Assembly: GCA_963815285.1 (NCBI GenBank)
Contig: CAWFGB010000008.1
Span: 1,302,001-1,366,000 of the forward strand
DNA length: 64,000 nucleotides
Direction: 5' to 3'
Source of the DNA: JACCSI01 sp963815285
GTDB lineage: Bacteria > Acidobacteriota > Vicinamibacteria > Vicinamibacterales > UBA2999
Positions 24,984 to 32,916 of the stretch are shown here, in pieces (the stretch's first letter is position 1; each line of letters starts with the position of its first letter). The position numbers and the translations under genes were made by a program. The notes beneath the pieces are model-generated. The model made no database searches, had not been told where the DNA came from, and was given only the letters and a program-made list of their open reading frames with translations.

Positions 24984-26762
24984 TCAGTAGCCTTTCGCCA
25001 ATCCAGGAATCCGCGGATCCGACTGCCCGTACCAGCGTCCGTCGCGACGTTCGATCGTGGCGCTGATGCTCCCATCGTCGGGACGCTCGAAGAACCGAAT
25101 GGCGTGCCCGAGCCGCTGGAGCTCCGCCACATCGGCCGCATCGAAGCCGTCCTTCTCCAGACGAAGGGCATCCGGCAAGTGCTGGTGGTGCATGCGCGGC
25201 GCCTGCGTGAGCGCGGAGACGCCCAGGCCGTAATCGAGACGGTTGGAGATCGCCTGGAACACCGTCGTGATGATGAACGGGCCGCCGCTGGCCCCGGTCA
25301 CGAGCATCGGGCGGCGATCCGTGTCGAGCACGATCGACGGCGTCATCGCCGAGAGCATGCGCTTGCCCGAGGCAATCGCGTTGGCCTCGCCTTGCACGAG
25401 GCCGTACATGTTCGGCGTGCCCGGCCGCGCGGCGAAGTCGTCCATCTCGTTGTTGAGCAGGAAGCCGGCGCCGGTGACCGTCACCGCGGATCCGTACCAG
25501 CCGTTGATGGTCGTCGTCAGCGCGACGGCGTTGCCACGGCTGTCGGTCACGGAGAAGTGTGTGGTCTGCCGGCTTTCCGCATGCGCCGGCCGGCCCGACA
25601 CCTCGCGCGACGGCGTGGCGCGGTCGGTCGAGATCGATGCCCGCAACGCGGCACTGAACGCAGGTGACAGGAGCTCGCCCTGATCGAAGGTGACAAAATC
25701 GGGATCTCCGAGCACTTCGTTGCGCACGGCGAACGCGCGCCGCATGCTCTCGGCCATGAGATGCACGGCCTTCGCGGTGTGCCACCCGAGGCTGGCAAGA
25801 TCGTACGCGGTCAGCTGTCCCGCTATCAGCGCGAGCGTCAGGCCGCCCGAGGAGGGCGGCGGCATGGAGATCACCTCATGCCCGCGGTACTGGAACGCAA
25901 TCGGCGTGCGCCATTTTGCCTGGTAACTCTCCAGATCGGGCGCGGTGATGATTCCCTTCCCGCGCTTCATTTCCGCCACGAGCAGATCCGCGGTCTCGCC
26001 CCGGTAGAACCCGTCCCGCCCATGCTCGGCGATGCGGCGCAACGTGCGTGCGAGATCGGGGTTCTTGAGGCGCGTGCCCGGCGTGAGGGGACGACCCTCC
26101 GGCACGTACAGCGCGGCTGACGCGGGAAAGCGGGCCAGTCGATCGGCCTCGGCCTTGATGACGGTCGCGGCGTAGTCGTCCACCTCGAAGCCGTCCTCAG
26201 CGAGGCGAATGGCCGGCGCGACGAGGCTCGCCCACGCTTGTGACCCGAGTTTCTGATGGGCCGCCCACAGTCCCGCGATACTCCCCGGCACGCCCGCCGC
26301 CAGATGCCCCGTGACCGACCGCTCCCCTGTCTCACCCCGGGCATCGAGGTACATGTCGCGGCGTCCCGCTGCGGGCGCGGTCTCGCGGAAGTCGAGCGCG
26401 TAGCCCTGGCCGTCGAGGTGCGCAACCAGGAAGCCGCCGCCACCGATGTTGCCGGCGCTCGGCAGCACCACCGCGAGCGCGAACGCGATCGCCACGGCCG
26501 CGTCGACGGCGTTGCCGCCGTCTTGCAGCACGGCGAGTCCGGTGGCGGTGGCCAGCGGCTGGTCGCTCACGACCATGCCGTGTTCGCCGGCCGCGGCGGG
26601 CTTGTCCAGCGGGAAGGGCCATTGCTCCGGCACGCGCGGTGTGCCGGGATTCGCCCCGGCCTCCGCGTCTCGAGGGGGTGTCGATCCGGGCGACGGGCTG
26701 GCCGTGCAGGCACCGAACGTCAGCAGGCTGGCGGCAAGGAAGAGATGCAGATGACGAGGCAC
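24984..26762 (-). CDS. ggt: Gamma-glutamyltransferase
   Basis: A 592-residue secreted enzyme. The N-terminus MPRHLHLFLAASLLTFGACT carries a lipobox-like FGAC, so it may be a lipoprotein. The large subunit holds DGGNAVDAAVAIAFALAVVL, SAGNIGGGGFLVAHL and the PPPSSGG oxyanion region. The autoprocessing site is TTHFSV, with Thr400 as nucleophile of the small subunit, and GASGGPFIITTVFQ lies near the end. It cleaves or transfers the gamma-glutamyl group of glutathione in the periplasm. No partner gene lies nearby. Confidence 0.95.
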   Translation of the reverse strand: MPRHLHLFLAASLLTFGACTASPSPGSTPPRDAEAGANPGTPRVPEQWPFPLDKPAAAGEHGMVVSDQPLATATGLAVLQDGGNAVDAAVAIAFALAVVLPSAGNIGGGGFLVAHLDGQGYALDFRETAPAAGRRDMYLDARGETGERSVTGHLAAGVPGSIAGLWAAHQKLGSQAWASLVAPAIRLAEDGFEVDDYAATVIKAEADRLARFPASAALYVPEGRPLTPGTRLKNPDLARTLRRIAEHGRDGFYRGETADLLVAEMKRGKGIITAPDLESYQAKWRTPIAFQYRGHEVISMPPPSSGGLTLALIAGQLTAYDLASLGWHTAKAVHLMAESMRRAFAVRNEVLGDPDFVTFDQGELLSPAFSAALRASISTDRATPSREVSGRPAHAESRQTTHFSVTDSRGNAVALTTTINGWYGSAVTVTGAGFLLNNEMDDFAARPGTPNMYGLVQGEANAIASGKRMLSAMTPSIVLDTDRRPMLVTGASGGPFIITTVFQAISNRLDYGLGVSALTQAPRMHHQHLPDALRLEKDGFDAADVAELQRLGHAIRFFERPDDGSISATIERRDGRWYGQSDPRIPGLAKGY

Positions 26763-26892
26763 GGCTGTGAGATTAGCCCCGATGCGTCCAAGAAATCTAT
26801 TCTGTCCGTGTCGGTGCCACGTGCCTGTGCGCGATGGTGGGGGAAATGGTGGGGACCATCATTGAATCGTCGCGTGTTCGGCCGTCAGCGTT

Positions 26893-27080
26893 GCCTCACT
26901 AACTTGCTTTGCATCCAGTAGCTTCATGGCGTCACGTTGCGGCGATGCACCGATGTGTCCGTACCGCTTCGCCATGCGTACGTCGCGGCGCTCCGGCCCA
27001 TGATCGAGGCGACGACGGCGAAGGCTGCTCCAGGAACATCTCGCCCCGCACGACGAAGGTCACGAAAGAGGGTCACGCTC
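26893..27080 (-). pseudogene. Tyrosine recombinase (integrase) C-terminal relic
   Basis: The minus strand reads FRDLRRAGRDVPGAAFAVVA and SIMGRSAAT (the FHDLRR box and the following helices), then one base out of frame VRMAKRYGHIGASPQR with the catalytic-Tyr-type RYGHIG, and MKLLDAKQVSEATLT. The pattern is that of phage-type integrases. Frameshifted and lacking its N-terminus, it is a dead remnant squeezed between ggt and the next gene. Confidence 0.75.
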
Positions 27081-27090
27081 GGCTTGTGAC

Positions 27091-28014
27091 TCACCACGTA
27101 ATGCCGAACTGCGAGAGGTACTCCCGCATAATCGTTGCGAACGTCGCCGCGAAAGCCCTTTGCTGCGTGTCCGTGAAGCGCGTCATCCCTTTGTGCATCT
27201 CGATCTGTACGGCACACACATTCGAGCTGATGTCTTGGCAGCCGTAGTTGAGCACGAAGTTCCCGCCCTGGTAGAACTCATCTGCGGGTTCGGGCTCCCA
27301 CGCTGACTCACTCGGGATGGCGGCGTAGCCTGCCTGCCTGAACCGCGTGCCGAGGTCTCTCAGCAGCGTCGTGAATGAGCCCTCGTGCGTGGCCGCGAAG
27401 GCATGGAGGGATGTCTGATCGGCGTGATCCTCCGGGTCGTAGAGTAGAGAGCGGCTGATGCCAAACCCAAACTCCATCCGCAGATCATGCACCGCGTTGC
27501 TGTGCAGGTCCCAGAGGAACCCGCGCCCACCGAGCCGAGTGCGCGCATACTCGAGTGCTTGAAAGTAGTAATCATAGGTGCGGCCCGCCTCGAGGTCGCC
27601 GCCGGTGGCGCACTGCTTGTCGCTGCTCTGGCTGACATCCAGGTATTTACGCTGCACCAGGCTCCGCACCCGCCAGAGATACTTCCCGCTCTGCGCGAGG
27701 TAGGATTGCCCGATGTAGCTAGCGACCTCGGCGGCGGTCCCGTCCCTGCCAGTCGAGAAACTACTTGCCGGTGTGCATGAGGCCGCCGTTCGCGGGCTCA
27801 TTGTTGAGGGCACGATACCCCCATCGTGCGGGATAGCCATCAGATTCGGCGAGTTCCCACAGGTCAACTGCACGAAGCCGTCTGGCGACGTGAGCACCTG
27901 TCCCGGCGTTGTGCAGGCTATCAACCACGCCTGGGCGTGCGCCGGCACCTCCGCGCACACCCAATTCGCCAACGCGAACCCGAGAACACTTGCGATACGC
28001 TTCCCCTTAGCCAT
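27091..28014 (-). CDS. Secreted N-formylglutamate amidohydrolase-like protein
   Basis: A 307-residue protein with a signal peptide (MAKGKRIASVLGFALANWVC, cleavage after AHA). LMAIPHDGGIVPSTM, GRDGTAAEVASYIG, RSLVQRKYLDVSQ, LWDLHSNAVHDLRMEFGFGI follow the order of motifs in the FGase/N-formylglutamate amidohydrolase fold (PHxG, D-xT-D, R-K-x-D-x-N, DxHxH). Two cysteine pairs suggest disulfides, fitting an extracytoplasmic location. In classical FGase the enzyme is cytosolic in histidine breakdown, so the substrate here is probably another one. The family call is moderately sure; the exact reaction is not. Confidence 0.55.
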   Translation of the reverse strand: MAKGKRIASVLGFALANWVCAEVPAHAQAWLIACTTPGQVLTSPDGFVQLTCGNSPNLMAIPHDGGIVPSTMSPRTAASCTPASSFSTGRDGTAAEVASYIGQSYLAQSGKYLWRVRSLVQRKYLDVSQSSDKQCATGGDLEAGRTYDYYFQALEYARTRLGGRGFLWDLHSNAVHDLRMEFGFGISRSLLYDPEDHADQTSLHAFAATHEGSFTTLLRDLGTRFRQAGYAAIPSESAWEPEPADEFYQGGNFVLNYGCQDISSNVCAVQIEMHKGMTRFTDTQQRAFAATFATIMREYLSQFGITW

Positions 28015-28048
28015 AGACCGTCTGCTCCATTCAGGTGGTTTGCGGTGA

Positions 28049-28083
28049 GGAGCGCGTGAGTGCTGGTACCACTCACGCGCTCC
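28049..28083. promoter_or_regulatory. Perfect 14-bp hairpin upstream of the amidohydrolase-like gene
   Basis: The arms GGAGCGCGTGAGTG and CACTCACGCGCTCC pair completely around a 7-nt loop. It begins 35 nt upstream of the minus-strand start codon at 28014. No strong T run follows on either strand, so it is as likely an operator or an mRNA 5' structure as a terminator. Confidence 0.55.
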
Positions 28084-28847
28084 GCTCTTAATTGCTCCGT
28101 GTGGTGTCGGTCATCCGATGTGACGTCTCTCTAATAGGCCGTCATCTCCTTCACGCCGCGACCACCGCGATGTCAGCGGTTTCGAATCCTGCAGCGGACG
28201 CCATTGAGCGAGCCCCTTCATCAGCTTGGCGAGAACGGCGAAGCACTTCTTTGGTCCGATCTTGGGTACGCAGTACAAAAGGCTCAAAGGACAGGGAAAA
28301 GGGGGAATGGGGGTGTACGGGAAGACCTTCTCGCGCTTGAGCCTTATCACGTTCACGTCGAGTTGGGTGGGAGTTGCCTCGCCCGCGATCACGGTAACTC
28401 TGCTGAGCCATGGGAGAGGTCACCCGCCTGGGCAGATTTCACCGGGTAATCGGCTGGGTCTCATATGCCGCGAAAGACTCCGGCTATTGGCAGGTGTACC
28501 TCACGGCTCTGCAAAGAGTAGGACGGGTTCGGCAGATATCGCCATTCACCGGCGAGCGCTCACTGCCGCACGCAACCAGTTCTTAGCCGACATTCCGAAC
28601 TGATGAGCTTTGATCGGTCGCATCCTACACCAACCAGAGCGCGCTGCACGAGCCTCTACGCAAACGTTGTGCAAAGAGTTTGCATCGCTCTTTGTGCGCT
28701 GTGGTCGCGATCGGCTGTTGGCGCATGTGCGGGTAACATCGTCGCCTTCCGTGATACGTGCTGCGATGTCAGTGTGCTCCGGCTGTGCGGGCAGTTTGAA
28801 AGTTCGCAACAGCGGCTGGTTTTAACTGGCGCGGCGAGCGCAGGAAT
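28084..28847. other. Gene-free stretch
   Basis: Short frames on the minus strand (for example 28111-28392 and 28151-28423) have no recognisable family. Nothing else is seen before the ribbon-helix-helix relic. Confidence 0.45.
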
Positions 28848-29057
28848 TCACGCCCTGAAGACCTGGCGATGGTAGCGGGCGATCGCCTCGTGGACCACCT
28901 GTCAGTGCGGAACGTTCTTCTACTCGGCGATCGCGGCGCACTGGTCGATCGATTGCTGCGGCACTCGTACGGCGAGCTGTGGGTATCGGGAGGACGGCGC
29001 CCCGTCGATGCCTGCCGGCGGCCGTCCCCGTCCATCCTTCTTGGCCTTCTCCTTCGC
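28848..29057 (-). pseudogene. Second copy of the ribbon-helix-helix gene, inactivated
   Basis: A minus-strand frame reads AKKDGRGRPPAGIDGAPSS, RYPQLAVRVPQQSIDQCAAI, then AE-stop-KNVPH-stop-QVVHEAIARYHRQV. It parallels the intact protein at 6060-6278 over nearly its whole length. A TAG replaces a sense codon, a TGA stands where the other copy has Trp, and no in-frame start codon is left. Confidence 0.75.
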
Positions 29058-29301
29058 GGGGTCATGCGGCGCTCGCGTGCGGCGTCTCGCCTTTGGCCAT
29101 CCGACGGGCGGCCTGAGAGCTTGGAGCCCGGCGTGAAAATCGACTGGGGACCTACCCCAGTGGCTGAGGGCGCCGATTACGATTCTTACGCCGCACGTTC
29201 AAATTCGTCGCTCCGATCACTGCTACTGGTCCCGTCATTACGCGCCGATAGTCAGGCGCAGTCGACCCCCACGTCTGACGCAATCTTTTTGGAGACGCCA
29301 T

Positions 29302-30282
29302 ATGCAACTTCGCTACGTGATCGGTCTCGCTGCGCTGCTGCTGCTGCTGCCGGTGCGCCCCGCGGCTGCACAGGATGTGACGTTTTCGTTCAGCGGCACA
29401 ATCACTGAGGTCAGCAATAGTCCGTTCAGCGACATCACACCAGGTACGCCGTTTACGGGTTGGTACACATTCAACCTCTCGACCGCGGATAACAACAGTT
29501 ATGCCCAGGTCGGCGATTACTGGCACGGGGCCAGTCCGTATGGCGTGATTGTCCAGGTCGGCAGCCATGTCTTCCGCTCGACTCCGTCGAACGTCAACTT
29601 CCTGATCGAAGTCGTCGACAACTACCAGAACCTCGATAACTACTTGTTCCGCAGCTACAACAACGATCGGGTCGACGGCATCAGCATCGATTTCATCGAA
29701 TGGCAGCTAGACGATCCGACACAATCACAGTTGACGTCGCCATCGCTGCCCGGTGTGCCGTTCGACGTCGCTCCGTGGCAGCAATGGGCCGGTTTCGCCA
29801 TCTGGGGCGACAACATGCAATTCATGGTTCGCGGCCAGGTCGCACAACTTCAGCAGGCCGACGCGCCGCCGACAATCATCGTCGTGCCCTACGTCGGACC
29901 ACAAGGACCTCCGGGACCCGAGGGCCCGGCGGGACCGGAGGGATCCATGGGACCGGCAGGTCCGGAGGGGCCGATGGGACTTGTAGGACCTGAAGGACCA
30001 GTGGGCCCGCAAGGACCCGCTGGTCCACAAGGCTCACAAGGCGCGACCGGCGCGCAAGGTCCTGCCGGACCTCAGGGCGCCGTTGGGCCGATGGGGCCGG
30101 TTGGTCCGGTGGGCCCGGCTGGCCCACAAGGTGAGGGTCTGATGTCGGGATCGATGTTGATGCTGGGTGTCGGCGCGCCTGCACCCGCCGGGTACACCTT
30201 TATCGGCACATTTGAATTGTCGCCGCCGAAGGAGTCCGGCCCGCGAACCGTCATTAAAGTCGACGTCTACCGCAAGAACTAA
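29302..30282 (+). CDS. Secreted collagen-like protein
   Basis: A 326-residue protein with a clear signal peptide (MQLRYVIGLAALLLLLPVRP, cleavage after AAA). Residues about 25-190 form a beta-rich domain of unknown family. Then come about 26 uninterrupted Gly-X-Y triplets (many GPE, GPQ, GPA, GPV), long enough for a collagen triple helix. A C-terminal cap follows with APAPAGYTFIGTFELSP, an ending shared by other bacterial collagen-like proteins. No sortase signal or PEP-CTERM is present, so it is probably released or held by its globular domains. It was probably acquired or expanded by repeat slippage. Role in adhesion or surface structure is inferred. Confidence 0.85.
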   Translation: MQLRYVIGLAALLLLLPVRPAAAQDVTFSFSGTITEVSNSPFSDITPGTPFTGWYTFNLSTADNNSYAQVGDYWHGASPYGVIVQVGSHVFRSTPSNVNFLIEVVDNYQNLDNYLFRSYNNDRVDGISIDFIEWQLDDPTQSQLTSPSLPGVPFDVAPWQQWAGFAIWGDNMQFMVRGQVAQLQQADAPPTIIVVPYVGPQGPPGPEGPAGPEGSMGPAGPEGPMGLVGPEGPVGPQGPAGPQGSQGATGAQGPAGPQGAVGPMGPVGPVGPAGPQGEGLMSGSMLMLGVGAPAPAGYTFIGTFELSPPKESGPRTVIKVDVYRKN

Positions 30283-30293
30283 ATTGCCGAGTA

Positions 30294-30319
30294 GAGGGCG
30301 GGCTGCCAAGCTCGCCCTC
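30294..30319 (+). terminator. Hairpin behind the collagen-like gene
   Basis: GAGGGCGGGCT and AGCTCGCCCTC pair as an 11-bp stem with one G-U pair around a 4-nt loop, 12 nt after the stop codon. A T run is lacking, so termination would be of the weak or factor-assisted type. Confidence 0.5.
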
Positions 30320-30516
30320 ACTCGCGCCGATCGGCGGGCTGGCTGAGGATGCTCAACCATATTATCCACGCAGCTCACGATCGCTCGGCTCACTGAGTCG
30401 ACGGCCGGACGGATCATGGCCGATCCGCAAGCCGTTGGTGTCGGCGGTCGTGGCAACACTGCGAACAGACGCGCACCAAATTCCCTCGCCGCACAAATCG
30501 TCGCCAGCTCACAAAA

Positions 30517-30918
30517 CTACAGCTCACCACCAGCAACGGCGAGAGTTACGAGGAAGGCCGCCAGAGCGACGGCTCCAATTATCAACGCCACTCTTGACGC
30601 TTTTTGCCACCAGCGACGGACGCTCGGCTTGATGACGGTTTGCATGTCATCAAAGGCGACCATCTGGCGTACAAGACCAGCCTCAGAATCGTATTCAATG
30701 ACGACACCGTCGTTCGATACTTCGTGCACTACCCCTCTGATGCTCAAACCCGTTTTCAAAGGAATGGCGACGGAGCTTCCGACCTTGAGCCCACCGGCTG
30801 TGGCTGGTCTGAGACCGGCGTGTTGCTCGTCGTCTGCGAATCCTGCCGACGGCAACATCAGGACGAAAGCGAGACCGATCGCGGCGATTGCCCTCACGCG
30901 TTCAAACCTGGCCCTCAT
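30517..30918 (-). CDS. Small exported protein with C-terminal membrane anchor
   Basis: A 133-residue protein with an AGGAGGGG ribosome site 5 nt before the ATG. Residues 1-28 are a signal peptide (ending AGFADD). A middle part with VGSSVAIPLKTGLSIRGVVH and DGVVIEYDSEAG looks like a small SH3/RNA-binding-type beta barrel, and VALIIGAVALAAFLVTLAVA near the end is a membrane helix. Related short proteins occur widely in acidobacteria without known function. It is a stand-alone gene convergent with the collagen-like gene. Confidence 0.7.
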   Translation of the reverse strand: MRARFERVRAIAAIGLAFVLMLPSAGFADDEQHAGLRPATAGGLKVGSSVAIPLKTGLSIRGVVHEVSNDGVVIEYDSEAGLVRQMVAFDDMQTVIKPSVRRWWQKASRVALIIGAVALAAFLVTLAVAGGEL

Positions 30919-31069
30919 GTTTGCCCCTCCTGACCATCAATGTGCGTACGGGAAAGAAACGGCTCACTGTTGTATTCAGCGCTCGACCGTGACGAACGGC
31001 AGAACGCACTCGGTGGACGCAAGAGCCGGGATCTCTTGTACAAAACCCATCCGGCTGACGCCATGCCGC

Positions 31070-31276
31070 TCAGCCGGGAGTGGCGCTCACCGAACCCTCG
31101 AACCAACCGAACCGACCAGTAGCAGAGTCGTGCGGCGCGAGATCAGAATCGCGCGCAGTTCGTGGCGAAAGCTGATCACGCCGCGGGCGAGTGATGCCGT
31201 TGAGATCGACCTTGACGAAACCTTCGTCATCGAGGCGTGCCGTCGCTCCTCGGCGTTCGATATACGTCAGGAACAA
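31070..31276 (-). CDS. Short hypothetical protein, possibly a relic
   Basis: A 68-residue frame from a TTG reading FLTYIERRGATARLDDEGFV and KVDLNGITRPR. The same frame upstream contains MTEQI followed by a TAG stop, so an older start may have been cut off. The C-terminal half is less protein-like. No family recognised. Confidence 0.3.
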   Translation of the reverse strand: MFLTYIERRGATARLDDEGFVKVDLNGITRPRRDQLSPRTARDSDLAPHDSATGRFGWFEGSVSATPG

Positions 31277-31305
31277 CGCCGCGTCCTGTGGCTAGATTTG
31301 TTCTG

Positions 31306-31932
31306 TCATCGTTCACCCCCTCGTCCGCTACCCAACCGAATCACCCCGCCTACAACAACCCGCGGGAAAATCGACATGCCCTCCCATTGACTCTGGTCTG
31401 GAATGGCGAACTGTACGTCCCCGTGAGCCCGAACTCCGAAACGCGGGGTGACCATGACCGTCACGCCCACACCCGGTTGAAGCGCAAGGTAGTTCACGGT
31501 GAATCCTTTCTGATATTGGCGGCCGAGACCGCAGCAGTAGTCGGCATAGTAGTCCTCAGCCCTGGAGTGCAGACCACCTGCAAGGACCTGCCAGAAGGGC
31601 GAAACCCGGCGACTGGGGTGCCAAGTAAAGCGAACGCCGCCGAGTCCAGCCAAGTCACGATAATTGGGCTCGCAGTCCGAACAGTCCGTGCCGTAGGACC
31701 CATCGAGCTGGCCAACCAAGCTCCACCGGCGTGTCATTGGTGCACTCAGTTGGATGTACCAGCCGTTCATTGACCCCGCGTACACGTACCCTGTTGAGAC
31801 GTCAGTCTGGTGTGAATCCTGAGCCGAGGCTGGCCGCGCGACGATGATGAACCCTATCGTCCAGATCAATCCCAGCTTGAGACACCACCTAAGCGCTTGC
31901 CCGCGATGCGATCGCCGGTTGTGAATAGTCAC
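31306..31932 (-). CDS. Outer-membrane beta-barrel-like protein
   Basis: A 208-residue protein from the GTG at 31932 behind a GAGGAGG site. A signal peptide with GLIWTIGFIIVARPASAQ leads to alternating beta strands with many aromatic residues (GWYIQLSAPMTRRWSLVGQL, GVGVTVMVTPRFGVRAHGDV) and a final strand IFPRVVVGGVIRLG, which fits an eight- to ten-strand outer-membrane barrel. Cys pairs in CSDC and YCCG may form disulfides. Function unknown. The ATG at 31986 upstream lacks a ribosome site. Confidence 0.7.
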   Translation of the reverse strand: MTIHNRRSHRGQALRWCLKLGLIWTIGFIIVARPASAQDSHQTDVSTGYVYAGSMNGWYIQLSAPMTRRWSLVGQLDGSYGTDCSDCEPNYRDLAGLGGVRFTWHPSRRVSPFWQVLAGGLHSRAEDYYADYCCGLGRQYQKGFTVNYLALQPGVGVTVMVTPRFGVRAHGDVQFAIPDQSQWEGMSIFPRVVVGGVIRLGSGRGGER

Positions 31933-32361
31933 GTTCTCCTCCTCTGCTGGCTGGTAATGTGCCAAACGAGGCGAGAAACGGCTCATGTGCGCGATGCGCA
32001 GCCGACCGGGGGTGGGGTCCCCGTTGGCATCCCGCGCCGCGACCTCCTGTCACTTTGTTCCTCGTCCAAGTCCTCTTCCGAGCGCCAGATATGGACCCTA
32101 TTGCCGACGAACTGTTTCGCGTTCCTGATACGCGCCAAGCGGTGGTTGTTATCGTTAGACTTGTCACGGCCGGGCCCACGTGGTGGGCTGCTCGGTGCCG
32201 AACGTGAATCCGAGGGAAAAGCGGCAGGCCTTCGCACGGAGGGTTGCTGGTTCGAGGTTGACAGCGTGCGCCTGGCGGCGATGATCGAGGTGATGTCGAT
32301 TTCGCTGGGATGTCGGTCCGATCAGCGATCGGAGTCAGACCCAACAGAGGGGAATTTCAAG
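31933..32361. other. Gene-free stretch between divergent genes
   Basis: Open frames exist on both strands but show no domain. It should hold the promoters of the outer-membrane protein gene and of the VOC gene. Confidence 0.4.
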
Positions 32362-32706
32362 ATGGCCGTTCACTACCTGGAGATCGTAAGCAACGACGTA
32401 GACACCCTGACTGCGCTCTACCAGCGCATGCACGGTCTCTCGTTTGGTCCCCCAGACCCCGATCTCGGGCAGGCCCGTGTGGCGACTCGAGCGGACGGCG
32501 CTCTGGTGGGCATCCGCAAGCCCCTGGCAGCGCATGAGCAGCCGATCATGCGAACCTACCTCGCGGTCGAAGACATCCAACAAGCAGTGAAGAAGGCCGA
32601 GGACTCCGGCGCGACCATTGCCTATCCCCCGACTCGACAGGGACAGCGGGGCACTTTTGCAATCGTGATCCAGGGCGACGTGCAACACGGACTATGGCAA
32701 CGCTAG
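32362..32706 (+). CDS. VOC/glyoxalase family protein
   Basis: A 114-residue protein: MAVHYLEIVSNDVDTLTALY, FGPPDPDLGQARVA, DGALVGIRKPLAA, RTYLAVEDIQQAVKKAEDSG and TFAIVIQGDVQHGLWQR. This is the beta-alpha-beta-beta-beta repeat pair of the vicinal oxygen chelate fold, used by glyoxalases, dioxygenases and resistance proteins. The metal ligands are poorly kept (H4 and Q105 or H107 could serve). The ATG at 32362 has a GAGGGG site about ten bases upstream. Substrate unknown. Confidence 0.8.
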   Translation: MAVHYLEIVSNDVDTLTALYQRMHGLSFGPPDPDLGQARVATRADGALVGIRKPLAAHEQPIMRTYLAVEDIQQAVKKAEDSGATIAYPPTRQGQRGTFAIVIQGDVQHGLWQR

Positions 32707-32841
32707 CCCGCCGCCTCGGTGGAAGAGGATGTTCGACCGCTCCCCATGAGGCTGGGTCAGCGTTCCCCTGATCGACGACGCACGGAACCACCTTCTCTTG
32801 CGCCGTGACTTCGGCCGTCGCGCGAGCTCTTCGTCGCTGCG

Positions 32842-32859
32842 CTGGATCCTCGGATCCAG
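32842..32859. promoter_or_regulatory. Perfect palindrome upstream of the sulfatase gene
   Basis: CTGGATCC, a TC spacer and GGATCCAG form an 18-bp inverted repeat 58 nt before the sulfatase start. It may be an operator; no adjacent regulator suggests which one. Confidence 0.35.
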
Positions 32860-32916
32860 TTGGCGTGGTATGTCTGCGGGTCTTATCGCATACTTCGGTT
32901 CGCTGAGAGGTCTCCA

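Noticed and set aside
28111..28423. Small minus-strand frames
   Set aside because: No ribosome site, no family, and unusual composition in both frames.
29884..30132. Tandem repeats at DNA level, considered as a CRISPR-like array
   Set aside because: The 9-nt periodicity is explained by Gly-X-Y codons of the collagen-like gene; there are no constant repeats with unique spacers. No CRISPR array was seen in the window.
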